NCBI GenBank assembly: GCA_045637775.1
Contig: JAZUAC010000014.1
Location: 40,974-104,973, forward strand
Reading direction: 5' to 3'
Length of the DNA: 64,000 nucleotides
DNA from: UMGS172 sp045637775
GTDB taxonomy: Bacteria > Bacillota > Clostridia > Oscillospirales > Acutalibacteraceae
The notes beneath the pieces were generated by a model, which was not told where the DNA came from, did not search any database, and saw only the letters and a list, made by a program, of their open reading frames with translations. The position numbers and the translations under genes are program-made. Positions 42,078 to 49,809 of this stretch are shown piece by piece (within the stretch, counting starts at the first letter, position 1; every line of letters begins with the position of its first letter).

Positions 42078-42647
42078 ATGAGTCATTTTTATGCAATGCT
42101 TTTCAGAATGAAATATATCGACCGTTGGGCTTTGATGCGTAACACACGCAAGGAATCGTTGGCCGAACACACGCTTGAAACCGCCTTTATCGCCCATGCC
42201 TTGGCGGTCATTCACAACAAGCGTTTCGGCGGTTCGGTCGATGCCGATAAGGTCGCCGTGTTGGCGCTTTTTCACGATGCACCCGAAATCATCACGGGAG
42301 ATTTGCCCACACCCATAAAGTACTATAATTCCGACATTAAGAATATATATAAGGAAATAGAGAATGCCGCAGAAGGTCGGCTTTTAGACCTTTTGCCCGA
42401 GGATCTTCGTCCCGAGTTTGAGGATTGCTTCAAGACCGATGACCCAACCTTAAAAACAATCGTCAAGGCGGCAGACAAGCTTTCGGCACTCATAAAATGC
42501 CGTGATGAGATTGCTTTGGGCAACCGCGATTTTTCAGCCGCCGAAAGGTCGACATTAGAGGCTGTAAAGGCCATGAATTTCCCCGCCGCCAATGTATTTT
42601 TGGAGGAATTTTTGGCAAGCTTCTCTCTGTCGCTCGACGAGTTGTGA
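42078..42647 (+). CDS. yfbR: 5'-deoxynucleotidase, YfbR-like HD-domain protein
   Basis: 189 residues of the HD phosphohydrolase fold: His31 (LAEHTLE), His66-Asp67 (FHDAPE), Glu70, the YfbR signature TGDLPTPIKYY (73-83), and a late KAADKLSALIKC with the last metal-ligand Asp. YfbR dephosphorylates 5'-deoxynucleoside monophosphates and helps in dUTP-independent thymidine supply and nucleotide-pool control. The length (E. coli YfbR 199) agrees. RBS GGAG. Single gene, ending 2 bp before a tag-type repeat. Confidence 0.93.
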   Translation: MSHFYAMLFRMKYIDRWALMRNTRKESLAEHTLETAFIAHALAVIHNKRFGGSVDADKVAVLALFHDAPEIITGDLPTPIKYYNSDIKNIYKEIENAAEGRLLDLLPEDLRPEFEDCFKTDDPTLKTIVKAADKLSALIKCRDEIALGNRDFSAAERSTLEAVKAMNFPAANVFLEEFLASFSLSLDEL

Positions 42648-42649
42648 TT

Positions 42650-42720
42650 GTAGGGGAGGATATCATCCTCCCGTTTAGTGGTTCGATAATTTTTCGGGCG
42701 GTTCATGAACCGCCCCTACG
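42650..42720. repeat. Pair of tag-type hairpins after yfbR
   Basis: GTAGGGGAGGATATCATCCTCCCG (42650-42673, tag at left) and GGGCGGTTCATGAACCGCCC with CTACG (42696-42720, tag at right). They face away from each other with the tags outward. Confidence 0.8.
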
Positions 42721-42723
42721 ATA

Positions 42724-42739
42724 TGTTTCATGTGAAATT
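42724..42739. promoter_or_regulatory. Degenerate parS-like sequence
   Basis: TGTTTCATGTGAAATT differs from the parS consensus at three positions, including the central CG. Weak site or chance. Confidence 0.25.
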
Positions 42740-42770
42740 ATCACAAAATTGTAAACAAATGCCTTGTGGG

Positions 42771-42799
42771 TTGCTTTTTTGGGTTGGGTGTGGTAAAAT
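42771..42799 (+). promoter_or_regulatory. Promoter for the pseudokinase gene
   Basis: TTGCTT (42771-42776), 17-nt spacer, TAAAAT (42794-42799), leader about 70 nt. Confidence 0.55.
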
Positions 42800-42874
42800 A
42801 TAGTGGCATACGACCGTTTATCGGTCAAAATTCAGAGATTTATATTGATTTATTATTCTGAAAGGGAAATGTTT

Positions 42875-44764
42875 ATGATAAATCCTAACAATCTTTGTCC
42901 CGGCTGTATGAACGAAAAGGTTACCGAAGGAAAGTGCCCTATCTGCGGCTACAATCCCGAAGAACCCGTTAATCCTTCATTGCTCAAACCGGGCTCTATG
43001 CTTGATGCACGTTACTGCATCGGCAAGGTAATCGACCAGAACGGTGAAGGTGTTACATACTTGGGTTACGACACCGTTACCGCTATCACTGTCAACATCC
43101 GTGAGTTTTTTCCGCAAGGTCTTTGCGAGCGTGATATCGACGGTGCAACCGTTATCATGCTTTCGGGCAGTGAGTTCAGCTATAACGATGCTTTGGTAAA
43201 ATTCGTCGAGCTTTCGCGCGAGTTGTTCAAGCTCAATGAGCTTCCCGCTTTGTTTGATGTTTTGGATGTCCGTGAGTCCAACAACACCGCTTACCGCATC
43301 ACCCGTAATATTCCCGGCATTTCTTTGAGAGAGTTTTTGATGCGTAACGGCGGCGTTCTCAAATGGGATCAGGCAAGAAGCCTTTTTGCTCCGCTTGTTG
43401 CATCTATTTCGGCACTTCATAAGGCAGGCATTGTTCACCGCGGAATTTCGCCCGATACCCTTATTGTAGGTAAGGACGGTAAGCTTCGTTTGAAGGGCTT
43501 CTGCATTACCGAATGCCGCACCGCAAAAAGCACTCTTTCCTCTCAGCTTTTCCCCGGCTTTGCCGCTGTTGAACAGTATGGTGTTGCAGGCACACAAGGC
43601 CCTTGGACCGATATCTATGCCTTTGCCGCAACCATTTACCGCACACTTGTCGGCAATCCTCCTCCCGAGGCAACCGCACGTTTGCAGAACGATAACATGA
43701 CCATTCCCGCAAAAATTGCCCGCGAAACTCCTAAGGCTGTTTTGGAGACTCTGGCAAATGCTTTGCAGGTTTTGCCCAACGATCGTACCCAGTCTATCGA
43801 CCAGATGCGCCGCGGTCTCTCTGTTTCTTCGGCACAGGTAGCCGCACAAAATACCACCGTTAACCCGTTGGGTGTAGGTGTTGGCGTAGGCGCAGGTATG
43901 GGTGCAGGTATGGCAGCCGGCATGAATCAAGGCGCTTCGGCAGCACCTGTTATGAACAATATGCCCAACGCTTCGGCACCTGTTCCTTACACTAATGCTC
44001 CTGTACCCAATCAAACCAAAAAGAAGAAGAAAAAGAAGAGCTCGGGTAAGATGTACGGTCTTGTTGCAGGTATTGTTACCGCATTCTTACTTGCAGTTGT
44101 AATTTTTATAATCTACTACTTCGGTACTATGCAGGATTCAAGTGGCTCGGGCAATAAGGACATTGTTTCTTCGGGTAGCAATATTTCCGATGTTTTGAGT
44201 AACTTCAGCAGCCAGCAGGAAACAAGCAAGCTTGAAATAACCGAAACAGGTAAAATCAAGCTCCCCAGCTTTGTGGGTCAGCTTTACACCTCCGCCATTA
44301 CTAAAGACGAATACCGTGACGATATCCGTTTCAAGATAGTTTCCAAGCAGTACAGTGAAGAGTACAATAAGGGCGAAATAATCAGCCAGAATCCCAAGCC
44401 CGGCGATGCTGTTGAAATCGGCACCACTATCGAGGTTGTTGTCAGCCTTGGCCCCTCTTCCTTGGTCATGCCCGATGTTACGGGTAACGATCAGATGGGC
44501 GCTATCATGAAGTTGGTTGATGCAGGCTTCCCGAGAGAAAACATCGTTATAGGCCCCGGAAAGTATGACGATACCAAAACTCAGGGTCAGATCATTCTTA
44601 CCGATCCGGCTCCCGGAATGACTATCAGTGTTGATACGATCATCACCCTTACTCCAAACCTGTTTATGGGTATAGATTCGGAATCTTCAACTCCTGATAA
44701 TTCTACCGATGATTACAACGATCCGTCGGATGATGAAAACCTTGAAAATCAGCCTATAGAATAA
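42875..44764 (+). CDS. Zinc-ribbon / pseudokinase / PASTA membrane protein
   Basis: 629 residues from the ATG at 42875 (GAAAGGG upstream). Order: zinc ribbon with Cys8, Cys11, Cys21, Cys24; a Ser/Thr kinase-like domain (about 45-310) with a GEGVTYLG loop and an IREFFPQGLCERD segment typical of Clostridial kinases; a low-complexity Gly/Ala/Pro linker; a Lys-rich stretch; one membrane helix (about 390-415); and two extracellular PASTA repeats before an acidic tail. Catalytic residues are missing: Arg76 replaces the ATP-binding Lys, HRG (188-190) replaces HRD, and GFC (208-210) replaces DFG. The structural Asp of TDIYAF remains. PASTA domains bind cell-wall fragments, so this is probably a wall-sensing scaffold rather than an active kinase. 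Confidence 0.85.
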   Translation: MINPNNLCPGCMNEKVTEGKCPICGYNPEEPVNPSLLKPGSMLDARYCIGKVIDQNGEGVTYLGYDTVTAITVNIREFFPQGLCERDIDGATVIMLSGSEFSYNDALVKFVELSRELFKLNELPALFDVLDVRESNNTAYRITRNIPGISLREFLMRNGGVLKWDQARSLFAPLVASISALHKAGIVHRGISPDTLIVGKDGKLRLKGFCITECRTAKSTLSSQLFPGFAAVEQYGVAGTQGPWTDIYAFAATIYRTLVGNPPPEATARLQNDNMTIPAKIARETPKAVLETLANALQVLPNDRTQSIDQMRRGLSVSSAQVAAQNTTVNPLGVGVGVGAGMGAGMAAGMNQGASAAPVMNNMPNASAPVPYTNAPVPNQTKKKKKKKSSGKMYGLVAGIVTAFLLAVVIFIIYYFGTMQDSSGSGNKDIVSSGSNISDVLSNFSSQQETSKLEITETGKIKLPSFVGQLYTSAITKDEYRDDIRFKIVSKQYSEEYNKGEIISQNPKPGDAVEIGTTIEVVVSLGPSSLVMPDVTGNDQMGAIMKLVDAGFPRENIVIGPGKYDDTKTQGQIILTDPAPGMTISVDTIITLTPNLFMGIDSESSTPDNSTDDYNDPSDDENLENQPIE

Positions 44765-44779
44765 ACTTAAAATTTTATT

Positions 44780-44813
44780 CCATCCCGAAAGATTTTTACT
44801 GCTTTCGGGGTGG
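44780..44813 (+). terminator. Terminator of the pseudokinase gene
   Basis: 12-bp stem CCATCCCGAAAG/CTTTCGGGGTGG with one G-T pair, then TTTTTTT. Confidence 0.88.
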
Positions 44814-44832
44814 TTTTTTTGTTGGCTTTTTC

Positions 44833-44861
44833 TTGACATAGCCTCACCAAAATGATACACT
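44833..44861 (+). promoter_or_regulatory. Promoter for rsmE
   Basis: Consensus TTGACA (44833-44838), 17-nt spacer, TACACT (44856-44861). Confidence 0.6.
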
Positions 44862-44898
44862 AAATCTGTATGTAAATAAGTTTTAAGAGGGAAGAAAA

Positions 44899-45615
44899 AT
44901 GCCCAGATTTTTTAAAGAATTTTTTGAGAATGCACCCTTTATCGAGGGTGACGATGCCAAACACATTTTGAAATCCTTGCGAATGAAAACGGGTGAAAAA
45001 CTCACCGTTTCGGACACAAAGGGTTATGACTATAACTGTGTGATTTCGGGTTGCAGTGCCGACCGTGTTGAATTGGAAATTATAGAAAAGACCAAAAACA
45101 ACACCGAGCCGACGGTTTTCGTCACGCTTTACCTTTGTTTGACAAAGGGCGACAAAATGGACACCGCCGTGCGTCAGGCGGTCGAAATGGGCGTAAGCCG
45201 AATAGTCCCCACATTGTCGACCAATTGCGTTTCGCGTCCCGACGATAAGCAAATAGCCAAAAAGACCGACCGATGGCAAAAAATTGCCGAAGAGGCGGCG
45301 GGTCAATCGGGTCGCGGCATTTTGCCCAAAGTGGAAGATTGTGTCACATTAAAATCGGTTGCACAAAATATAAAAAACGAGGATTTGTGCCTGTTTTTCT
45401 ATGAAATAGGCGGCAGTCCTTTAGAGAAAATTGATGATAACATAAAGCATATTTCGGTCATCATCGGCCCCGAAGGCGGTTTCACAAAGGATGAAGCCGA
45501 AATGTTGGAAAATTCGGGTGCTAAAGTTACAACATTAGGTCCCCGAATTTTGCGTGCCGAAACGGCACCCGTTGCCGCCGTCGCCGCCGTAATGTTGCAA
45601 AGCGGAAATATGTGA
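44899..45615 (+). CDS. rsmE: 16S rRNA m3U1498 methyltransferase RsmE
   Basis: 238 residues, SPOUT methyltransferase. N-terminal PUA-like domain (MPRFF, DAKHILKSLRMKTGE), a TKGDKMDTAVRQAVEMGVSRIVP helix, and the C-terminal knot with IIGPEGGFTKDEAE and LGPRILRAETA, which bind S-adenosylmethionine. It methylates U1498 in the decoding region of 16S rRNA. RBS AGAGGG. Often found after prmA or dnaJ, but here it is alone between a terminator and a repeat element. Confidence 0.94.
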   Translation: MPRFFKEFFENAPFIEGDDAKHILKSLRMKTGEKLTVSDTKGYDYNCVISGCSADRVELEIIEKTKNNTEPTVFVTLYLCLTKGDKMDTAVRQAVEMGVSRIVPTLSTNCVSRPDDKQIAKKTDRWQKIAEEAAGQSGRGILPKVEDCVTLKSVAQNIKNEDLCLFFYEIGGSPLEKIDDNIKHISVIIGPEGGFTKDEAEMLENSGAKVTTLGPRILRAETAPVAAVAAVMLQSGNM

Positions 45616-45637
45616 AAGTAAGAAATTTATAAATAAA

Positions 45638-45784
45638 AAGCCTTCCCCGGTGGGGGAAGGGGGACCGCCGAATGGCGGTGGATGAGGCGTTGATTGGACT
45701 ACAATTCAGTAAAAATTACACTTTATTCTTTGACTACCCATCCGTCATTGCATAGCAATGACACCTTCCCTCACAAGGGAAGGC
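45638..45784. repeat. MITE-like element, nearly complete copy
   Basis: Starts with a CCTTCCCCGGTGGGGGAAGG hairpin, passes through GGATGAGGCGTTGATTGG and CAGTAAAAATTACA, then ACTACCCATCCGTCATTG and a TTGCATAGCAA hairpin, and ends with a CCTTCCCTCACAAGGGAAGG hairpin followed by C. The outer AGCCTTCC and GGAAGGC form terminal inverted repeats of about 10 bp. No coding capacity. Confidence 0.75.
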
Positions 45785-45828
45785 CATCAGGCTTTTACAA
45801 ATCAGCAACACTGTTTTGAGGTGAGGAA

Positions 45829-47220
45829 ATGTTAAAAAAATATGTTGGTGACAAGGCTTTTTACAAATATGTGCTTGCCATTGCCGTGCCCATAATGTTG
45901 CAAAACGGCATTACCAACTTTGTCAACATGCTTGACAACATCATGGTCGGTCGTCTTGAAACCGAGGCCATGACCGGTGTTTCGGTCACCAATCAGCTTA
46001 TTTTTGTATTCAACCTTTGTCTTTTTGGTGCCGTTTCGGGTGTTGGTATCTTCGGTGCTCAATACTACGGCAAGGGCGACAACAAGGGTCTTCGCAATTC
46101 GCTCAGGTTTAAGCTTATTCTTTGCTTTAGCATAACGGTTATCAGCATCGGTATTTTTCTTTTATTCGGTGACGAACTCATAACCGCATTTTTAAGGGGT
46201 GAGGCCAAAACGGTTGACCCCGTGCTTTCCTTCAAAAATGCTAAAAACTACCTTTTGATAATGCTTATTGGCTTCATCCCGTTTTGCATAACCCAAAGCT
46301 ATGCAAGTACATTGCGTGAAACAGGGGAGACCTTGCTGCCCATGAAGGCGGGTATTATCGCTGTTTTAATCAATTTGGGCTTTAACTATTTGCTTATCTT
46401 CGGTGTTGAGCCTTTGGGTATTCCGCGATTGGGTGCCATGGGTGCCGCTATTGCCACCGTTTTGTCGAGATATGTCGAAACCGCGATAGTTGTTATCTGG
46501 ACACACACCCACAAAGCCCAAAACCCTTACATAGTGGGACTTTTCAAAAATTTCAAAATGCCTGCAGCCTTGGCATTAGATATGTTCAAAAAAGCTCTGC
46601 CGTTAACCTTGAACGAAACCCTTTGGGCAGCAGGTGTGGCAATTTTGAACCAATGTTACTCGGAAAAGGGTGTCGATGTTGTTGCCGCAAACAACATAAA
46701 CCAAACCTTCTGGAATCTGTTTGCCGTTGTCTTCCTCTCAATGGGTAACGCTATCGGTATCATCATCGGCAATATGCTTGGTGCAGGCCGAATGAAAGAG
46801 GTTATGGACTATGACCGCAAGCTGATTGCCTTTTCGCTGTTTATCAGCATAATCATGTGCATTGCCTATGCCTCAATGTCACCCGTTATTCCGTTGCTTT
46901 ACAAAACTTCCGACAATGTGCGTTCCATTGCCTCGGGTCTTATAATCGTTGGTGCTTTGATGATGCCGTTTGACTCGTTGGCTCATTCATCGTATTTCAC
47001 ATTGCGGTCGGGTGGAAAATCGCTTATAACATTTGTTTTCGACTGCGGCTTTATGTGGGGTGTTTCGGTTCCCATAGCATATTGTCTGTCGCGTTATACC
47101 AATATCGATGTCGTTTGGCTTTATGCCGCGGTTCAATCGGTATATTTACTTAAAGGTTTCATGGGTATCTACCTTGTTTCCAGAGGCAATTGGATGAAAA
47201 ATATTGTAAATGGTAATTAG
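45829..47220 (+). CDS. MATE family efflux transporter
   Basis: 463 residues with 12 predicted helices in two related halves: AIAVPIMLQNGITNFVNMLDNIMVGRLETEAM at the start (in parts) and KALPLTLNETLWAAGVAI near 255, the paired MATE motif. It exports drugs or metabolites with Na+ or H+. RBS GAGGTGAGG. It is followed 32 bp later by an ECF S component and may be read with it and tcdA. Confidence 0.92.
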   Translation: MLKKYVGDKAFYKYVLAIAVPIMLQNGITNFVNMLDNIMVGRLETEAMTGVSVTNQLIFVFNLCLFGAVSGVGIFGAQYYGKGDNKGLRNSLRFKLILCFSITVISIGIFLLFGDELITAFLRGEAKTVDPVLSFKNAKNYLLIMLIGFIPFCITQSYASTLRETGETLLPMKAGIIAVLINLGFNYLLIFGVEPLGIPRLGAMGAAIATVLSRYVETAIVVIWTHTHKAQNPYIVGLFKNFKMPAALALDMFKKALPLTLNETLWAAGVAILNQCYSEKGVDVVAANNINQTFWNLFAVVFLSMGNAIGIIIGNMLGAGRMKEVMDYDRKLIAFSLFISIIMCIAYASMSPVIPLLYKTSDNVRSIASGLIIVGALMMPFDSLAHSSYFTLRSGGKSLITFVFDCGFMWGVSVPIAYCLSRYTNIDVVWLYAAVQSVYLLKGFMGIYLVSRGNWMKNIVNGN

Positions 47221-47252
47221 TAAAAATCAAATTATTTTATGAGGTAATTTTT

Positions 47253-47777
47253 ATGAAAAACAAAACTCTTTTCAATCTTTGCTGTGCTGCGGTATTTGCG
47301 GCAATCATCTGTATTCTTACCTTTGCTTTCCCAATTCCGTTACCCAACAAGGGCTATTTCAATTTTGGTGATTGCTTTGTAATCGTGTCGGCTCTTTGCT
47401 TGGGTCCCGTTTTTGGCGGAATGGCGGCAGGTATCGGTGCAGGTCTTGCCGACCTTATTTTGGGTTATACTTACTATGCACCTGCAACCTTTGTCATAAA
47501 ATGGCTTATGGCGGCGGCTTGCTATGCCATTTTCAAATTGATAGTAAAGCTCAACAAAAAATTTGACATTTTTGGCATTATCTGCGGTGCAATTATTGCC
47601 GAAATCATAATGGTCGCAGGCTACTTTTTATTCGAAATTCCGCTTTATGGCATAGGGGTTGCCCTTGCCGACACAATAGGTAACATTACCCAGGGTGTTA
47701 TCGGTGTGGTTTCGGGTTCTGTTTTGTATAGCGTACTGCACAAAACAGGCGTGGCAAAAAGGGTGTTTAAATCTTAA
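47253..47777 (+). CDS. ECF transporter S component
   Basis: 174 residues with five to six helices. The pattern FPIPLPNKGYFNFGDCFVIVSALCLGPVFGGMAAGIGAGLADLI (in parts, 26-69) is typical of S components of energy-coupling-factor importers of the riboflavin/HmpT-like group, which capture a vitamin and dock onto a shared EcfA-EcfA'-EcfT module. No EcfA/T genes are in this window, so the module must be encoded elsewhere. No riboswitch is present in the 32-bp gap before it. The vitamin is not identifiable. Confidence 0.82.
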   Translation: MKNKTLFNLCCAAVFAAIICILTFAFPIPLPNKGYFNFGDCFVIVSALCLGPVFGGMAAGIGAGLADLILGYTYYAPATFVIKWLMAAACYAIFKLIVKLNKKFDIFGIICGAIIAEIIMVAGYFLFEIPLYGIGVALADTIGNITQGVIGVVSGSVLYSVLHKTGVAKRVFKS

Positions 47778-47792
47778 ATTCAGGGGTTTAAA

Positions 47793-48497
47793 ATGAAGGA
47801 ACAGTTTTCGCGTACTGCCCGTGTATTGGGTGAAAATTCAATAGAGGTTTTGTCAAACTGTCGGGTTGCCGTTTTCGGCATTGGCGGTGTGGGTGGTCAT
47901 GCGGTTGAGGCACTCGCTCGGGCAGGTGTCGGTGCTATTGATTTAATCGACAGCGACACGGTGTCAGTTAGCAATATCAACCGCCAGGCGGTGGCTTTGC
48001 ACAGTACGGTTGGTCGACCCAAGGTTGAGGTTATGCGTGATAAAATTTTGGACATTAACCCCGAGTGCAAGGTTTCAACACATCAGTGCTTTTATCTGCC
48101 CGAAACGGCCGAAAACTTTGATTTTTCAAAGTATTCCTATGTGTTGGATTGCGTTGATACCGTAGCCGCAAAAATCGACATAATTTGCAGGGCAAAAGAG
48201 CTGAATATTCCAATAATTTCAGCCATGGGTGCGGGCAATAAGCTTGACCCAACGGCTTTTCGGGTTGCCGATATTTTTGACACAAAGGTTTGCCCTTTGG
48301 CTCGAATTATGCGAACAAACCTCAAAAAAAGGGGAATTAAGTCGCTGAAGGTCGTTTATTCCGAGGAAATTCCGCTATCCTCGACCGAAAAAGACCCCGA
48401 AACAGGTCGCAGTATACCGGGGTCGGTACCGTTTGTTCCGTCGGTAATGGGATTGATTATGGCAGGCCAAACGGTTAAGGATTTAGTGAAAAAATAA
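47793..48497 (+). CDS. tcdA: tRNA threonylcarbamoyladenosine dehydratase (TcdA)
   Basis: 234 residues of the E1-like ThiF fold: the ATP-binding GIGGVGGHAVEALARAGVG (27-45), an IDSDTVSVSNINRQ segment (50-63) and the DCVDTVAAK loop. It converts t6A at tRNA position 37 to the cyclic ct6A form using ATP. Length fits the bacterial enzyme (about 240-270). No E2-like CsdE partner is adjacent. RBS AGGGG. In the same direction as the TtcA-like gene 23 bp later, so two tRNA-modifying genes are linked. Confidence 0.92.
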   Translation: MKEQFSRTARVLGENSIEVLSNCRVAVFGIGGVGGHAVEALARAGVGAIDLIDSDTVSVSNINRQAVALHSTVGRPKVEVMRDKILDINPECKVSTHQCFYLPETAENFDFSKYSYVLDCVDTVAAKIDIICRAKELNIPIISAMGAGNKLDPTAFRVADIFDTKVCPLARIMRTNLKKRGIKSLKVVYSEEIPLSSTEKDPETGRSIPGSVPFVPSVMGLIMAGQTVKDLVKK

Positions 48498-48520
48498 ATG
48501 AAAACATTAAAGGAAAAAAT

Positions 48521-49351
48521 ATGCCAAAGGAATTGACAAGGGCCAAAGAGGCTGAACGCAGCATCAATAAAAAATTCCGCAAGGAAATTTGGAACAAGTT
48601 TATAGAGGGTGTTAAGAACTATCGCCTTATCGAAAAAGGGGATAGGATTGCCGTCTGCATTTCGGGCGGTAAGGACTCGATGATGCTGGCCGTTTTGATG
48701 AAAATGCTGCAGCGTTACAGCGATGTTGAATTTGAACTGAAATACATTGTTATGGATCCGGGGTATAACCCTGAAAACCGTCGGAAAATCGAGAATAATG
48801 CCGAAATTTTGGAAATACCTATTCATGTTTTTGAAACCGACATTTTTGAGATTGCCGACAATGTTTCCGAGTCACCTTGCTATTTGTGTGCAAGAATGCG
48901 CCGAGGTCACCTTTATGCCGAAGCCGGAAAGCTTGGTTGCAACAAAATCGCATTGGGTCACCATTTGAGCGATGTTATCGAAACCACACTTATGGGTATG
49001 ATGTACGGCTCGCAGATTCAGGGAATGCTGCCGCGACTTAAATCGACAAATTTTGAGGGTATGGAACTGATAAGACCTCTTTACTGCATTTTGGAGGAGG
49101 ATATAATCCGTTGGGCAAATTATAACGACCTTTCGTTTATTGCCTGTGCCTGCAAATTAACTGCCCGTGCCGCGGTGGATGAAAATGCCTCAAAACGCCG
49201 TGAAATAAAGATGCTTATTAAGGAACTCAAAAAGGTAAATCCCGAGATTGAAAAGAACCTTTTTAACAGCATTCACCGTTGTAATGTCGACACACTTGTG
49301 GGGTATAAAATCGACGGTGAAATGCACTCATTTTTGGAAAAGTTGGATTAA
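48521..49351 (+). CDS. TtcA-like PP-loop tRNA thiolase
   Basis: 276 residues. PP-loop SGGKDS (48-53), a Cys-x2-Cys pair as SPCYLCARM (Cys120, Cys123), and a further Cys in the IACACK segment near 210, the three cysteines that hold the Fe-S cluster in TtcA-type enzymes. TtcA thiolates cytidine 32 of tRNAs. Family members with this layout in Firmicutes may also be tRNA 2-thiouridine-type relatives, so the exact base is not certain. RBS AAAGGA. It is the last gene before the origin and is followed by a terminator 150 nt on. Confidence 0.85.
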   Translation: MPKELTRAKEAERSINKKFRKEIWNKFIEGVKNYRLIEKGDRIAVCISGGKDSMMLAVLMKMLQRYSDVEFELKYIVMDPGYNPENRRKIENNAEILEIPIHVFETDIFEIADNVSESPCYLCARMRRGHLYAEAGKLGCNKIALGHHLSDVIETTLMGMMYGSQIQGMLPRLKSTNFEGMELIRPLYCILEEDIIRWANYNDLSFIACACKLTARAAVDENASKRREIKMLIKELKKVNPEIEKNLFNSIHRCNVDTLVGYKIDGEMHSFLEKLD

Positions 49352-49424
49352 GTAATTTTTAAATAATAATTTTTTGCTAGGGTAGGTATAAAGGTACACT
49401 TAAATTTTGGTAGCAGTCTTATAT

Positions 49425-49473
49425 CTCCCTCCGTCACTCGTTCCTCGTGACACCTCCCTCATCAGAGGGAGGT
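49425..49473. repeat. CTCCCTCCGTCA-type repeat module
   Basis: Inverted, diverged copy of the module at 37584-37634: CTCCCTCCGTCACTCG, a short CGTGACA hairpin and CCTCCCTCATCAGAGGGAGG. The stretch 49352-49424 before it holds nothing recognised. Confidence 0.7.
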
Positions 49474-49501
49474 TCTAAAAGGTAATTAATAATAGTTTTT
49501 A

Positions 49502-49524
49502 AGAACCTCTCGGACAGGGGTTCT
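49502..49524 (+). terminator. Terminator upstream of dnaA
   Basis: 9-bp stem AGAACCTCT/AGGGGTTCT with one G-T pair and a 5-nt loop, then TTTTTG. It isolates dnaA from the upstream tRNA-modification genes. Confidence 0.75.
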
Positions 49525-49569
49525 TTTTGTTTGTTTTTGGTTTATTTTCGCATTTTGATTTAGAAAAAA

Positions 49570-49603
49570 TTTCATATATAATAATATATTATTATATATG
49601 AAA
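49570..49603. other. 34-bp perfect AT-only-type palindrome near oriC
   Basis: Arms TTTCATATATAATAATA (49570-49586) and its exact reverse complement (49587-49603), with no loop. It lies about 60 bp before the dnaA promoter in a strongly AT-rich stretch. It may extrude as a cruciform or help unwinding; a role is not proven. Confidence 0.7.
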
Positions 49604-49665
49604 AATTGTACAAAAGTTATCTTTAAAATTGTTTATTTTGATAGGCATTTTTGAGGCTTTTTTGC

Positions 49666-49694
49666 TTGATTTAAATTGCATTTTGTGGTACAAT
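49666..49694 (+). promoter_or_regulatory. dnaA promoter
   Basis: TTGATT (49666-49671), 17-nt spacer, TACAAT (49689-49694), predicted start near 49701. Confidence 0.6.
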
Positions 49695-49712
49695 TTGTAA
49701 TGGATATGTGTG

Positions 49713-49746
49713 TAAAATTTTAAGTTATTAACAACTTAAAATTTTA
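49713..49746. promoter_or_regulatory. 14-bp inverted repeat in the dnaA leader
   Basis: TAAAATTTTAAGTT, loop ATTAAC, and AACTTAAAATTTTA: perfect arms starting about 12 nt after the predicted start point and 64 bp before the ATG. Either an operator for a dimeric repressor or an RNA hairpin at the 5' end of the mRNA. No DnaA box lies within it. Confidence 0.5.
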
Positions 49747-49809
49747 TTGTGAAAATATATTTTTTTCAAATATTTTCAACTTTTAAAATATGGGGAAGGA
49801 AAAAATTCA

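Noticed and set aside
42977..44014. 345-codon open frame on the minus strand
   Set aside because: It is antisense to the pseudokinase gene, is rich in Cys, His and Arg without recognisable domains, and has no RBS.
47221..47252. Riboswitch before the ECF S component
   Set aside because: Only 32 bp are available and hold just an RBS.
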